The notes: generated by a model from the sequence alone, not told the origin. A stretch of DNA of 64,000 nucleotides from Flavobacteriales bacterium (GCA_022361195.1 JAKSBJ010000339.1:1-64000); one strand, 5' to 3'. Counted from the stretch's first letter, positions 44,868 to 54,118 are shown. Made by a program: numbers and translations.

Positions 44868-46276
44868 GGATTGTGAGAATCATTCAATAAATCCAACACA
44901 GTTTTTACAGGACTAAAGCATTGGGTGTCGATCTCATAAAATAAGGTAATCCACTCAGCCATAGCTCCATTCCAAAGGCCCGGTTTTTCAATGTAGCGGA
45001 TAGGTTTACCCTCATGGGTTTTATTCACAATAAAATACAAATCCTGGTTCTTGAATTGGTTGAGTTCAAATTTATTGCCCTCATAATCCTTAACAGCACA
45101 AATGAGCTCCACAGGGTTAAAGTGAGTAGCCATCACCAAAATATCCAACTGATCTCCTTTTTGGCTAATTTGAGCCTTCTCAACAATTTGTCGGGAAATA
45201 TGCCCTTTTTCATCGGATACCCAAAATGGTCCTCCTCCTGGTTGCCCTTCATTTTTTACCATTCCACAAATGCGCAATGGCCGGTTGAGGTAAGTATGCA
45301 GAAGTTCTGGTTTTGTTAAAATTTCATTAGAAATTTGAAGTCCGTATTTTTCATTTAAACGGGCCATTTCTTCAGAAACATCCATTCCTTGATCCAACTG
45401 ACGAAGTAGGTCATGAATGCTATTTTGAAATTCAATTAAAACGCCTCCCAAGGCTTTGCGATAAAGTAATGATTTATCGGCCCTGCTAGGATGCTGAATG
45501 TTATCAATATTTCGGATAAAAATGAAATCACTGTCAATAGAGTTTAAATTTTGTAAAAGAGCTCCATGACCTGCAGGACGAGTAATAACTTTCCCGTTTT
45601 CATCTTTAACAGGGGTTAAATTCTTTCCAAAAGCGTAAGAGTTGCTTTCTGGATTTTGTTCACTGTACGTAATATTGAAATTTCGATTACTTTGTTGCTC
45701 GTAAGTCTCAATACAGTCCGTTATTTTATCCTCAAATAAACGGTTAATGGTAAAATGAAAAGTTGCATCTTCTCCCGCAATTTGAGTTCCTTGGATAAGG
45801 TGCTCCTGAAAAGGTGTATGCCATTTTTCATCGTGAAAATGAAATGGAACAAGCCCTTTAGGGAGTCCACCATAATCTAATCCATTAGTTGTCAAAATAA
45901 ACTCAATTAAACCTTTTATATCTACATCACCTTCTTCTAATTGCTTTTGGTAGTGCTCTGGTAATTGAGAATAAAAAGCAAAGTCCTTTAAGTTTTGAAT
46001 AAAAGATTCGGTAAACTTAATCGCCTCAGAACTAGGGTTTGAGCTTTGCATGTATTCATACAAAAAACCAAACATTCGTGATCCCGATCCACTGGCAGGA
46101 ATAAAAAAACTAATGGTTTTAGAACCTTTTAGTGATTCAAAGTCAGATGATTTTTGATCCAGCTCATCTTTTGATAAACTTAAAATTCCATCACCAATTC
46201 GACAAGGTTTGCTCAGTTCAATTTTGGGATTACCTTTTTGGATTTGTTCTCTCTGTATGATTATGTTTTGACTCAA
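44861..46276 (-). CDS. DUF4301 family protein
   Basis: 471 residues, cytosolic, no signal or membrane span. The motif FFIPASGSGSRMFGFLYEY near the N-terminus resembles the nucleotide-binding start of sugar-nucleotidyltransferase folds (G-x-G-x-R), and VITRPAGHGALLQNLNSIDSDFIFIRNIDN looks like a nucleotidyltransferase core (Gly-rich, then a D-x-D-like acidic pair). The family is annotated as DUF4301. A nucleotidyltransferase activity is inference from these patterns. Convergent with the feo operon by 7 bp. Confidence 0.8.
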   Translation of the reverse strand: MSQNIIIQREQIQKGNPKIELSKPCRIGDGILSLSKDELDQKSSDFESLKGSKTISFFIPASGSGSRMFGFLYEYMQSSNPSSEAIKFTESFIQNLKDFAFYSQLPEHYQKQLEEGDVDIKGLIEFILTTNGLDYGGLPKGLVPFHFHDEKWHTPFQEHLIQGTQIAGEDATFHFTINRLFEDKITDCIETYEQQSNRNFNITYSEQNPESNSYAFGKNLTPVKDENGKVITRPAGHGALLQNLNSIDSDFIFIRNIDNIQHPSRADKSLLYRKALGGVLIEFQNSIHDLLRQLDQGMDVSEEMARLNEKYGLQISNEILTKPELLHTYLNRPLRICGMVKNEGQPGGGPFWVSDEKGHISRQIVEKAQISQKGDQLDILVMATHFNPVELICAVKDYEGNKFELNQFKNQDLYFIVNKTHEGKPIRYIEKPGLWNGAMAEWITLFYEIDTQCFSPVKTVLDLLNDSHNPQ

Positions 46277-46299
46277 GACTTAATGTTTAGCTTAATTCG

Positions 46300-46307
46300 C
46301 AAAGATA
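46300..46307 (-). promoter_or_regulatory. -7 box of the DUF4301 gene
   Basis: On the minus strand this reads TATCTTTG, an exact TAnnTTTG match, 24 nt before the DUF4301 ATG. No clear -33 TTG is seen. Confidence 0.5.
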
Positions 46308-46410
46308 AAGCCTTTTGGGCTTCATCATACTTCTCCGGTCAGACAGATTTATTTTTCTGTCTTTTTAGCATCTTCCAATTGACCTTCCTAAAAGAGGCTC
46401 TTATTCTTAA

Positions 46411-47217
46411 ATGCTCATTACCTTTGGTATTAAACTTATCCCATTTTTGGTGCTAAAGGCTTACTTTAAATATGTACTTAATCGTTACAGATCAATGAAT
46501 CGAAAGCATCCTTTTTTAAAGGAGTTTTACACTGAGGTAATGAAAAAATCATTAAATATTAATGATACTAAAATTCAGGAACTAAGAAATGTTTTGTCAC
46601 AATCGAAAAAGCAAATTTCATTCAACGATTTGGGGGCAGGTTCACGAAAAGGGACAAAAAGTGATAAAAGGTTGGTTTCTGAAATTCTAAAAAACTCATC
46701 CATTCAGCAAAAGCACGGTAAATTATTGAGCAGGATGGTTGAGTATTATGGAATCCGAAATTCAGCTGAGCTAGGAACTTCTTTGGGATTAGGAACAGCT
46801 TATTTGGCTTTAGGAGCTCAAGAAAATCAAATTCAAACTATTGAAGGGTGTGAGTCGGTTTATGAATTAGCCAGTCATAATTTTAAAGACTTGGAAATAG
46901 AACAGCAAATCAAAGCTTACCGAGCTAATTTTGATGATGTATTGGAAGATCTGTTTCCACTTAATACTAGTTTAGATTTGGTGTACATAGATGGAAATCA
47001 TACTTATGAGGCGACAAAACGCTATTTTGAGTTCTTTTTAAAACGACTCAATAAAAATGGATTTATCATCTTTGATGATATTTACTGGAGTGATGGAATG
47101 GAGAAGGCCTGGAATGAAATAAAAGAATCAGATCAAATAGGAGTGAGTATTGACCTTTTTAGAATGGGAATTGTAAGTAAAAGGCAATTTGAAACTAGAA
47201 TAAACGGAGCCTTTTAG
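46411..47217 (+). CDS. Class I SAM-dependent methyltransferase
   Basis: 268 residues. The Rossmann core is visible: motif I SAELGTSLGLGTAYLALGA, an acidic ribose-binding position in QTIEGCESVYELA, and LDLVYIDGNHTYEATKRYFEFFLKRLNKNGFIIFDDIYWSDGM, the layout of O-methyltransferase-like enzymes (YIDGNH ... FDD). The first ~90 residues are a helical cap. Substrate unknown. It lies 29 bp upstream of the cobalamin adenosyltransferase gene and may be co-transcribed with it. Confidence 0.85.
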   Translation: MLITFGIKLIPFLVLKAYFKYVLNRYRSMNRKHPFLKEFYTEVMKKSLNINDTKIQELRNVLSQSKKQISFNDLGAGSRKGTKSDKRLVSEILKNSSIQQKHGKLLSRMVEYYGIRNSAELGTSLGLGTAYLALGAQENQIQTIEGCESVYELASHNFKDLEIEQQIKAYRANFDDVLEDLFPLNTSLDLVYIDGNHTYEATKRYFEFFLKRLNKNGFIIFDDIYWSDGMEKAWNEIKESDQIGVSIDLFRMGIVSKRQFETRINGAF

Positions 47218-47246
47218 GGCCGATAAACGAAAATATTAAAAGAACG

Positions 47247-47792
47247 ATGAAAGTTTATACAAAAAAGGGAGACGAAGGTAAAACAGGGTTAATCGGAGGT
47301 ACTAGAGTGCCCAAATATTCCCTGCGAATTGATGCTTATGGAACCGTGGATGAATTAAATTCTTACATGGGATTATTACGGGATAGAGCTGTCTCAGATG
47401 AGTATAAAGAGCAGATTATTGAAATTCAAGACCGTTTATTTACGCTCGGTTCGCATTTGGCCTCAGATCCTGAAAAGTCAAAAATGAAGCTCCCCGAAAT
47501 TGGAGAAAACGACATCGAGTACTTGGAAAGAGCCATTGATAAAATGGATGAAGAACTGGAGCCAATGAAGTTTTTTGTTTTACCAGGTGGGCATGAAACA
47601 GTCTCATTTTGTCATATTGCACGTTGTGTATGTCGACGAGCCGAACGTTTAGTGGTTGAGTTGGATGAACAATTTGAGCAAAATCCTGTAATTTTAGCTT
47701 ATCTCAACCGTTTAAGTGATTACATCTTTGTTTACGGGCGATACGTTTCGGTACAATTAAATGCCGAAGAAATTCCGTGGAAACCCAGATAA
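47247..47792 (+). CDS. PduO-type cob(I)alamin adenosyltransferase
   Basis: 181 residues, family length. Transfers adenosyl from ATP to Co(I) of corrinoids to give adenosylcobalamin. The ATP-binding N-terminus MKVYTKKGDEGKTGLIGGTRVPK and the motif RIDAYGTVDELNSYMGLLRD are diagnostic, as is the C-terminal block ARCVCRRAERLVVEL. Members are called PduO, MMAB or CobO-like; no symbol is chosen. No other B12 gene is nearby, so it probably serves salvage for methylmalonyl-CoA mutase or similar enzymes. Confidence 0.95.
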   Translation: MKVYTKKGDEGKTGLIGGTRVPKYSLRIDAYGTVDELNSYMGLLRDRAVSDEYKEQIIEIQDRLFTLGSHLASDPEKSKMKLPEIGENDIEYLERAIDKMDEELEPMKFFVLPGGHETVSFCHIARCVCRRAERLVVELDEQFEQNPVILAYLNRLSDYIFVYGRYVSVQLNAEEIPWKPR

Positions 47793-47835
47793 TGAGGGTG
47801 TTGTTAATAAAATAGAGCAGATTTTTTCCTAAAAA

Positions 47836-47866
47836 TTTGGATGTAAAAGAAAAAAATCTACTTTTG
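47836..47866 (+). promoter_or_regulatory. Consensus promoter of the DUF2795 gene
   Basis: TTTG (47836-47839), 19 nt, then TACTTTTG (47859-47866). Both boxes and the spacing fit the Bacteroidota housekeeping consensus exactly, the best promoter match in the window. Start near 47873, 16 nt before the ATG. Confidence 0.8.
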
Positions 47867-47888
47867 CGAAAAAGTAAAAGATCAAATT

Positions 47889-48110
47889 ATGTATTGGACA
47901 CTGGAATTGGCTTCATATTTAGAAGATGCTCCATGGCCGGCAGCAAAAGACGAATTGATTGATTTTGCAATGCGGACCGGGGCTCCCTTAGAGGTGGTAG
48001 AAAATTTGCAGGAGATTGAAGATGAAGGAGAAATCTATGAAAGCATCGAAGAAATCTGGCCAGATTATCCGACCAAAGAGGACTTTTTCTTTAATGAAGA
48101 CGAATATTAA
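47889..48110 (+). CDS. DUF2795 family small acidic protein
   Basis: 73 residues, strongly acidic, cytosolic. MYWTLELASYLEDAPWPAAKDELIDFAMRTGAPLEVVENLQEI is the DUF2795 signature, a small helical domain common in Bacteroidota. The tail EDEGEIYESIEEIWPDYPTKEDFFFNEDEY carries most of the negative charge. The gene is monocistronic between a perfect promoter and a strong terminator, which suggests high expression. Function unknown. Confidence 0.88.
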   Translation: MYWTLELASYLEDAPWPAAKDELIDFAMRTGAPLEVVENLQEIEDEGEIYESIEEIWPDYPTKEDFFFNEDEY

Positions 48111-48150
48111 AGTCTAAAACTTAAATGAATAGACTCAAATTAAAAAATTA

Positions 48151-48178
48151 AGCCTTCCTTTTCAGGAGGGCTTTTTTT
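48151..48178 (+). terminator. Intrinsic terminator after the DUF2795 gene
   Basis: AGCCTTCC (48151-48158) pairs with GGAGGGCT (48165-48172) around TTTTCA, with one T-G pair, and is followed by seven T. It begins 41 nt after the stop codon. Confidence 0.88.
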
Positions 48179-48459
48179 GTCTTCATTTTAAAACAATTTT
48201 GGCATTAAGCTGACAAAATGAGTCGGAAAAGTGAAAGCAACCGACAATATTTCAACTTTTTAGGAAAAATCAGTATAAAAACCGACATCTTGACCGAAAA
48301 AAGAAGTTGGTATGATTTGTGACTTTTCTTGTTCCTGAAATTAGATTAAATCAAGATATCTCCTTATTTTTACTGCCTTGCGAAAAGGCGTTTTGAGAAT
48401 GTGTAGAATGATGGAAAACAGAGAAAGAGCGTAATTCGGAGAATCGAAAAAAAGAACAG
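48179..48459 (+). other. 281-bp leader region of secA
   Basis: With the terminator before it, this is the longest non-coding stretch in the window (349 bp from the DUF2795 stop). No promoter matching the consensus was found. It contains GTCGG (48222-48226), which can pair with CCGAC at either 48241-48245 or 48282-48286; a GCCTT/AAGGC hairpin (48375-48389) followed by GTTTTG; and a 34-codon open frame from ATG 48218 to TGA 48322. None of these is proven to be functional. Confidence 0.45.
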
Positions 48460-51400
48460 ATGTTAGGTATACTTAAGAATATTGTAGGAAACAAGTCAAA
48501 GAAGGATGATAAAATCTACCAACCCTACGTAGACAAAGTAAAGTCTTTTGAAGGAGCAATCTCTGCTTTGACTAACGATCAGTTGAGAGCGAAGACAGTA
48601 GAATTCCAGGAAAAAATAAAAGCACATACAAAAAGCCTGGAAGATGAAATTAAGGCATTAGAAAAGCAGGTAGATGACAATCCGGGAATGGATTTTCAGG
48701 AAAAAGACGCTATTTATACCAAAGTCGATAAGCTTAAGTTAAAGGTTGATGAGGAGTTAGAGGTGATTTTAGAACACATTTTACCTGAAGCTTTTGCTGT
48801 GGTGAAAGACACTGCTCGCCGTTTTGCTCAAAACGAACAAGTTGAGGTTACAGCTAGTGATTTTGACCGAGAATTAGCCAATGAATATGAGCACATCAAC
48901 ATTAAAGATGATAAGGCGGTTTGGAATAATTCATGGGATGCCTTTGGGACGGAAGTTACCTGGAATATGATTCATTATGATGTGCAGTTGTACGGTGGAT
49001 CTGTTTTACATAAAGGAAATATTGCTGAGATGCAAACAGGGGAGGGAAAAACCCTCGTGGCAACTTTGCCTGTTTATCTCAACGCCTTGGCTGGAAAAGG
49101 GGTACATGTGGTAACGGTGAATGATTACCTGGCAAAAAGGGACTCCGAATGGATGGGACCTTTATACCAGTTTCACGGATTAACTGTTGATTGTATTGAT
49201 AAACACCGTCCAAATTCTGACGAACGACGAAAAGCATACCGAGCGGATATTACATTTGGTACCAATAACGAATTTGGGTTCGATTACTTGAGAGACAATA
49301 TGTCTTCTAATCCGGATGAGATTGTACAGTTGAAACATCACTTTGCCATTGTTGATGAGGTGGATTCCGTTTTAATTGATGATGCAAGAACACCATTGAT
49401 CATTTCAGGACCTACTTCTGGTGGTGATAAGCATGAATTTGAAGGCTTAAAACCAAAGGTAGAAAAGGTTGTTAGTGCACAACGAAAGCTCGTTCAAGCT
49501 TATTTAATTGAAGCTAAGCAGAAGTTAAAAGGATTGGAAACAGGAGATGTGGATAAAGAAACATTGCAAGAAGGTAGTGATGCTTTATTACGCGCTCATA
49601 GAGGTTTCCCTAAAAATAAAGCACTCATTAAATATTTGTCCGAAGGTGGAATTAAAGCTCAGCTTCAAAAAACGGAGAATTATTACATGCAAGATCGAGA
49701 GCGTGAAATGCCTAAGATCGACAAAGAGCTTTATTTCGTTATCAATGAAAAGCACAATACCATTGAGTTAACTGAGAAAGGGATTGACTTACTTTCGGAT
49801 GGAGAGGATCGCGACTATTTCGTGATGCCGGATATTGGTTTGGGCTTAAAAGAATTAGAAGATAGAGGCTTAGAGCGTCAGGAAATGCTAAAGGAAAAAG
49901 AGGCATTGATTGATAACTTTACTGTTAAATCGGAGCGAATCCATACCATTAACCAATTGTTGAAAGCGTATTCACTTTTTGAGAAAGAAGTAGAATATGT
50001 GATCATGGATGGAAAGGTGAAAATCGTTGATGAGCAAACTGGTCGTATCATGGACGGAAGAAGATATTCGGACGGATTACACCAGGCGATTGAAGCCAAA
50101 GAAAATGTGAAAATTGAAGCTGCAACTCAGACCTATGCAACGGTTACTTTGCAGAACTTCTTTAGAATGTATCATAAGCTTTCTGGAATGACCGGTACAG
50201 CCGAAACGGAAGCACAAGAGCTTTGGGACATCTACGAGTTGGATGTGGTTGTCATTCCAACAAATAAACCAATTCAACGAAAAGATCAACAAGATTTGGT
50301 ATACCGTACGCAACGTGAAAAGTACAATGCGGTGGTTGATGAGATTGAAAAAATGGTAAATGCCGGGCGACCGGTATTGGTAGGAACAACAACCGTTGAG
50401 ATTTCAGAGTTGTTGAGTCGTGTATTGAAAGGAAAAGGAATTGAGCATAATGTCCTCAATGCTAAATACCATAAAAAGGAGTCAGAAATTGTAGCAGAAG
50501 CTGGTCACACAGGAAAAGTAACCATCGCTACAAATATGGCCGGTAGGGGTACGGATATTAAGCTTTCAAAAGAAGTATTAGATGCTGGTGGATTGGCAAT
50601 TATTGCTACTGAACGTCACGATTCACGACGTGTAGACAGACAGTTAAGAGGTCGTGCTGGTCGTCAGGGAGATCCGGGATCATCACAGTTCTTCGTTTCA
50701 TTAGAGGATGATTTGATGCGTAAATTTGGTTCAGAGCGTATTGCTAAAATCATGGACCGAATGGGATATAAAGAAGGAGAGGTAATTCAACATTCAATGA
50801 TTACCAAATCCATCGAAAGAGCCCAGCGTAAAGTAGAAGAAAATGCATTTGGTGTTCGTAAACGTTTATTGGAGTATGATGACGTAATGAATGCACAGCG
50901 TAATGCAATTTATAAGAAGAGGAGAAATGCACTTTACGGAGATCGTTTGGAGTTGGACGTTTCTAACATGTTCTATGATGTAGCAGAGGAAATCGTAAAT
51001 GATCATTACCATGCAAAAGATTTTGATTCATTTGAGTTGGATTTGGTAAAATACCTTAAAATCCAATCACCGGTTCAACGTGGTGATTTTGAAAACACCA
51101 ATGCAAGTGATTTAATTGACACGATTTACGACAAAGCAGTTGAGACTTACGAAGCGAAATCAGAGCTATTAGGTAAAACAGCGGCTCCTGTTTTGAAACA
51201 AGTGCTTGAAAACGAAGGTGAAAAGTACCGTAATATGGCTTTCCCTATCTCGGATGGAACTAAGTCATTGAACGTGGTTGTTAATCTGGAAGAAGGGGTT
51301 AAAACTGAAGGAAAGATTTTAAAGAAACAAATCGAGAAAATCATCACTTTAGGATTTATCGATAACCAGTGGAAAGAACATTTACGTAAAATGGATGATT

Positions 51401-51849
51401 TGCGTCAAACGGTGCAACATGCACAGTTAGAGCAAAAAGATCCATTGGTAATCTATAAAAAAGAGTCTTATGGCTTGTTTACGGATATGATGGCTAAGAT
51501 GAGTAAAGAAGTGGTTAGCTTCCTTACTAAAGCTAATTTACCACAGCAAGCTCAAGCTAATCGTCCAACTAAACAACAGGAATTTGAAAGTGCTTATGAA
51601 AATGCATCAGAGCACAAGCAAGAAGAGTTCCAGGGGTCAGAAGGGTACGATGAAGCTCGTGAAAATTCAGGAGTCCAGCAACAGCAACAACCAAAGCGTA
51701 AGCCAGTAACGGTTGCTCCTAAAATTGGACGAAACGATAAAGTTGAAATCCGTAATTTGAAGAATGGTGAAACCAAAGTCGTGAAATTTAAACAAGCTGA
51801 GCCTTTGGTGAAAACTGGGCAATGGGTAATTACGAAAAAAGAGGCTTAA
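48460..51849 (+). CDS. secA: Protein translocase ATPase SecA
   Basis: 1129 residues, longer than the ~900 of E. coli, as usual in Bacteroidota. ATPase motor driving proteins through SecYEG. Walker A is MQTGEGKTLVA, motif II DEVDSVLIDDARTPLIISG, and the motif IV-VI region includes ATNMAGRGTDIKL and QLRGRAGRQGDPGSSQFF. An extra ~50-residue charged insertion lies near residues 45-100 (KALEKQVDDNPGMDFQEKD) and another in the region 330-400. The C-terminus lacks the CxCxSGxxxxHC zinc motif and ends GRNDKVEIRNLKNGETKVVKFK, so SecB is not bound in the standard way. It sits after a long leader. Confidence 0.97.
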   Translation: MLGILKNIVGNKSKKDDKIYQPYVDKVKSFEGAISALTNDQLRAKTVEFQEKIKAHTKSLEDEIKALEKQVDDNPGMDFQEKDAIYTKVDKLKLKVDEELEVILEHILPEAFAVVKDTARRFAQNEQVEVTASDFDRELANEYEHINIKDDKAVWNNSWDAFGTEVTWNMIHYDVQLYGGSVLHKGNIAEMQTGEGKTLVATLPVYLNALAGKGVHVVTVNDYLAKRDSEWMGPLYQFHGLTVDCIDKHRPNSDERRKAYRADITFGTNNEFGFDYLRDNMSSNPDEIVQLKHHFAIVDEVDSVLIDDARTPLIISGPTSGGDKHEFEGLKPKVEKVVSAQRKLVQAYLIEAKQKLKGLETGDVDKETLQEGSDALLRAHRGFPKNKALIKYLSEGGIKAQLQKTENYYMQDREREMPKIDKELYFVINEKHNTIELTEKGIDLLSDGEDRDYFVMPDIGLGLKELEDRGLERQEMLKEKEALIDNFTVKSERIHTINQLLKAYSLFEKEVEYVIMDGKVKIVDEQTGRIMDGRRYSDGLHQAIEAKENVKIEAATQTYATVTLQNFFRMYHKLSGMTGTAETEAQELWDIYELDVVVIPTNKPIQRKDQQDLVYRTQREKYNAVVDEIEKMVNAGRPVLVGTTTVEISELLSRVLKGKGIEHNVLNAKYHKKESEIVAEAGHTGKVTIATNMAGRGTDIKLSKEVLDAGGLAIIATERHDSRRVDRQLRGRAGRQGDPGSSQFFVSLEDDLMRKFGSERIAKIMDRMGYKEGEVIQHSMITKSIERAQRKVEENAFGVRKRLLEYDDVMNAQRNAIYKKRRNALYGDRLELDVSNMFYDVAEEIVNDHYHAKDFDSFELDLVKYLKIQSPVQRGDFENTNASDLIDTIYDKAVETYEAKSELLGKTAAPVLKQVLENEGEKYRNMAFPISDGTKSLNVVVNLEEGVKTEGKILKKQIEKIITLGFIDNQWKEHLRKMDDLRQTVQHAQLEQKDPLVIYKKESYGLFTDMMAKMSKEVVSFLTKANLPQQAQANRPTKQQEFESAYENASEHKQEEFQGSEGYDEARENSGVQQQQQPKRKPVTVAPKIGRNDKVEIRNLKNGETKVVKFKQAEPLVKTGQWVITKKEA

Positions 51850-51909
51850 ATTTGATGTCCTGCCTAACGAATTGAATGGTTTTGGCGTTAATCTCGATAA
51901 TTCAATAGT

Positions 51910-53115
51910 ATGCGAGGATTTTTAATTTTAACTTTTTGTTTGGCGGCTCAGTTGAGTTTTGCCCATGGATCTGATACCACTTATGATGAATCAGGAAATG
52001 TCTATTCCATTTGTCATACCCATGAGGAAAATGGTATAACCGATTGTAAATACTATTATAAAACCGGACAGCTTTATCAAATAGGTAGTCTTAAAGACAC
52101 TTTGCGTGTTGGGAACTGGGTGAGTTATTACCGGAATCATTTTACGAAAGACAGTATCTATTACGCAATTATTCAAAAGGAAGGAATAGAAGTATCCGTT
52201 AAAGATAGTTTTGCTTTTTATTATTTCAGCAATGGTGCTATTCGTACGCGCGGAACTTTTGATGAGGATAAGAAAACTGGTAAGTGGATTACCAATTTCC
52301 CCGATGGGCGTGAAAAGGAAATCGTTCGATATAAAAATGATGTGAGAGATGGTCAGTTTCATGTCAACTACCGTAACGGAAAGCTTCGAGAGAAAGGTGT
52401 TTATGCCGAAGGTATGCGAATTGGAATGTGGAATACTTATCATAAAAATGGTCAATTATGGGGAGTAGGAGAGTTTCAAGAGGATATCAGAACTGGAGAG
52501 TGGGTATGGAATTATGATAATGGAAAGCTTCAGGCAAAAGGACTTTTTAATAAAGAGGGGAGAAGTGGTGTTTGGACTTACCATCATCGTAATGGGCAAT
52601 TGATGAAAACCGGAACTTTTCTTAACAATGAGGAGGAAGGAGAGTGGAAATTTTATTTTGATGATGGCGAATTAGAAGCAGAGGGTGGTTTTAAATTAGG
52701 GAATAAAGAAGGTGCCTGGAAAGAGCGAGAAGTGGCTTCAACAGACAGTAGTGGAGTTCGGACTTATGGTCCTTTTATGAAAGGGGAGTATGAGTTAGAT
52801 AAGCGAACAGGGGATTGGTACATCTATTATGAAAATGGAAAACCAAAAGAAATGTGGACTTACGTTTTGGGGCAACAAACAGGATCTTATAAAGCGTTTT
52901 ATCCTAATGGTAAGTTAAAAACACATTGGCGTTTGATTGATGGAAGACTCCTTCAGGTTTTTGAATGCCGAAATAAAAGAGGAAAGCAAATTGATTGTGG
53001 TACCGTGAAGTTAGGAAGCGGTACAGTTACAATTCTTGATGAAAAAGGAAAACCACTTAGAACTGAGGTTTACAAAGATGGTTACATCCAATCAGAAGAG
53101 AAAGTAGAAAAGTAA
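51910..53115 (+). CDS. MORN/YwqK-repeat exported protein
   Basis: 401 residues with a signal peptide (MRGFLILTFCLAAQLSFAHG). The rest is a run of ~23-residue repeats of the form Y-x-x-N-G-x-L-x-x-x-G-x-F-x-x-x-x-x-x-G-x-W-x-x-Y, for example YRNGKLREKGVYAEGMRIGMWNTY, YDNGKLQAKGLFNKEGRSGVW and HRNGQLMKTGTFLNNEEEGEW. Such repeats are annotated as MORN variants or YwqK-type antitoxin repeats; the toxin-antitoxin label is not supported here because the protein is exported and alone. Periplasmic or outer-membrane location is likely. Its stop abuts that of the convergent thioesterase. Confidence 0.82.
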   Translation: MRGFLILTFCLAAQLSFAHGSDTTYDESGNVYSICHTHEENGITDCKYYYKTGQLYQIGSLKDTLRVGNWVSYYRNHFTKDSIYYAIIQKEGIEVSVKDSFAFYYFSNGAIRTRGTFDEDKKTGKWITNFPDGREKEIVRYKNDVRDGQFHVNYRNGKLREKGVYAEGMRIGMWNTYHKNGQLWGVGEFQEDIRTGEWVWNYDNGKLQAKGLFNKEGRSGVWTYHHRNGQLMKTGTFLNNEEEGEWKFYFDDGELEAEGGFKLGNKEGAWKEREVASTDSSGVRTYGPFMKGEYELDKRTGDWYIYYENGKPKEMWTYVLGQQTGSYKAFYPNGKLKTHWRLIDGRLLQVFECRNKRGKQIDCGTVKLGSGTVTILDEKGKPLRTEVYKDGYIQSEEKVEK

Positions 53116-53520
53116 TTACCAGTTTTTATCGCTTCTATAGACTGTTCCTTTAAAGTGGGCTACACGTTCCTCTTTTTGATTAAAAATATCCATTTCATAC
53201 AAGCCTGTTTTACGCGTTAAATTCAACTCTTTTGTGTGAACGGTTAACACATCTCCCGTATGAACGCTTTTGGTGTGAGAAATAGACGTTTCAATAGACA
53301 TTGCTCGCATTCCGTGTGAATTGCATGAAAAAGCCAAAGCACTATCCGCTAAACAATAAGTAATACCTCCATGTGTTACACCAAAACCATTCACCATCTC
53401 GGATCTGACAGTCATTTTAAGCGAAACACTACCTGGTGTATAAGTCAATACCTCAATTCCGAGCCATTGGCTCATGGAATCGGATTCCATCATCGTATCA
53501 ATAATCTCTTTGGGAGTCAT
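53116..53520 (-). CDS. PaaI-type hotdog-fold acyl-CoA thioesterase
   Basis: 134 residues. The hotdog signature HGGITYCLADSALAFSCNSHG includes the conserved H-G-G and the Asp that activates water. The rest (MSIETSISHTKSVHTGDVLTVHTKEL) fits PaaI, which releases CoA from hydroxyphenylacetyl-CoA dead-end products. PaaC and PaaD of the same pathway lie 10 kb away, which supports a phenylacetate role, but broad thioesterases of this group are common. The downstream neighbour of unknown function (53526) is 5 bp upstream in the same operon. Confidence 0.85.
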   Translation of the reverse strand: MTPKEIIDTMMESDSMSQWLGIEVLTYTPGSVSLKMTVRSEMVNGFGVTHGGITYCLADSALAFSCNSHGMRAMSIETSISHTKSVHTGDVLTVHTKELNLTRKTGLYEMDIFNQKEERVAHFKGTVYRSDKNW

Positions 53521-53525
53521 GGAAT

Positions 53526-54005
53526 TTATTTGGTAATGGCCTGATTCATTAAACCAATCATTCCTGAACTTACAATAAACAACTGTAATTTGGTTTCTTC
53601 ATCCAATACTTCTCCATCCTCATCAGCAGCCTCAATTTCATGCATCATAAATTGCATAAGGTGATGCTGACGCGTTAAATCCTGCATAGGTTCGTAATCT
53701 TCTTCCTTATGAATGGCATCCAAAGCCAATAAAAAGGGATCCTGAAAATTGTCAATATCTTCTTCAGAGATTTCTTTTAATTGTAAACCTTCGTTTAAAA
53801 AAGCTTCCAACACAATGGCAAAATAGTAAATTGAAAAAACGTTCAACTCCTCATTTTCATATTCAACTCCAGCTTGTAAAAGGTAGCTAACCAATTGTTC
53901 TTGCTTAAGGGTAAAAGTCTCAATTAACTTATCAAGAGCTTCGTCGTTAAGCGAATCAATTTTCTCAATTGCTTTTTCAATACTTTGCACACTAACCTGA
54001 CTCAT
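53526..54005 (-). CDS. Hypothetical helical protein
   Basis: 159 residues, not recognised. It is strongly acidic and predicted helical throughout, without signal peptide or membrane span. Starts MSQVSVQSIEKAIEKIDSLNDEALDKLIETF. Contains acidic patches EEDIDNFQDP and EAADEDGEVLDEETK. It lies 5 bp upstream of the PaaI-type thioesterase gene on the same strand, so the two are almost surely co-transcribed, and it is divergent from the DUF2461 gene. Confidence 0.75.
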   Translation of the reverse strand: MSQVSVQSIEKAIEKIDSLNDEALDKLIETFTLKQEQLVSYLLQAGVEYENEELNVFSIYYFAIVLEAFLNEGLQLKEISEEDIDNFQDPFLLALDAIHKEEDYEPMQDLTRQHHLMQFMMHEIEAADEDGEVLDEETKLQLFIVSSGMIGLMNQAITK

Positions 54006-54118
54006 TCGGATATAGATTTTATTTGAGGGTAAAGGTAGAAACTATTTTATTTTGCCTCCGAAATGTTTTCAAATTTTATAACTTTAAAAAGTACTCAAAT
54101 ACTGATAAACGAATAAAA

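Noticed and set aside
46341-46366. AGACAGA/TCTGTCT hairpin followed by five T
   Set aside because: It looks like a plus-strand terminator, but no plus-strand gene ends upstream of it: the DUF4301 gene is on the other strand and starts at 46276. It may be chance or a leader structure, so it was not listed as a terminator.
51910-53115. Annotation of the MORN/YwqK-repeat gene as a toxin-antitoxin system
   Set aside because: The protein has a signal peptide and no partner toxin gene lies next to it; the repeat alone does not indicate an antitoxin.
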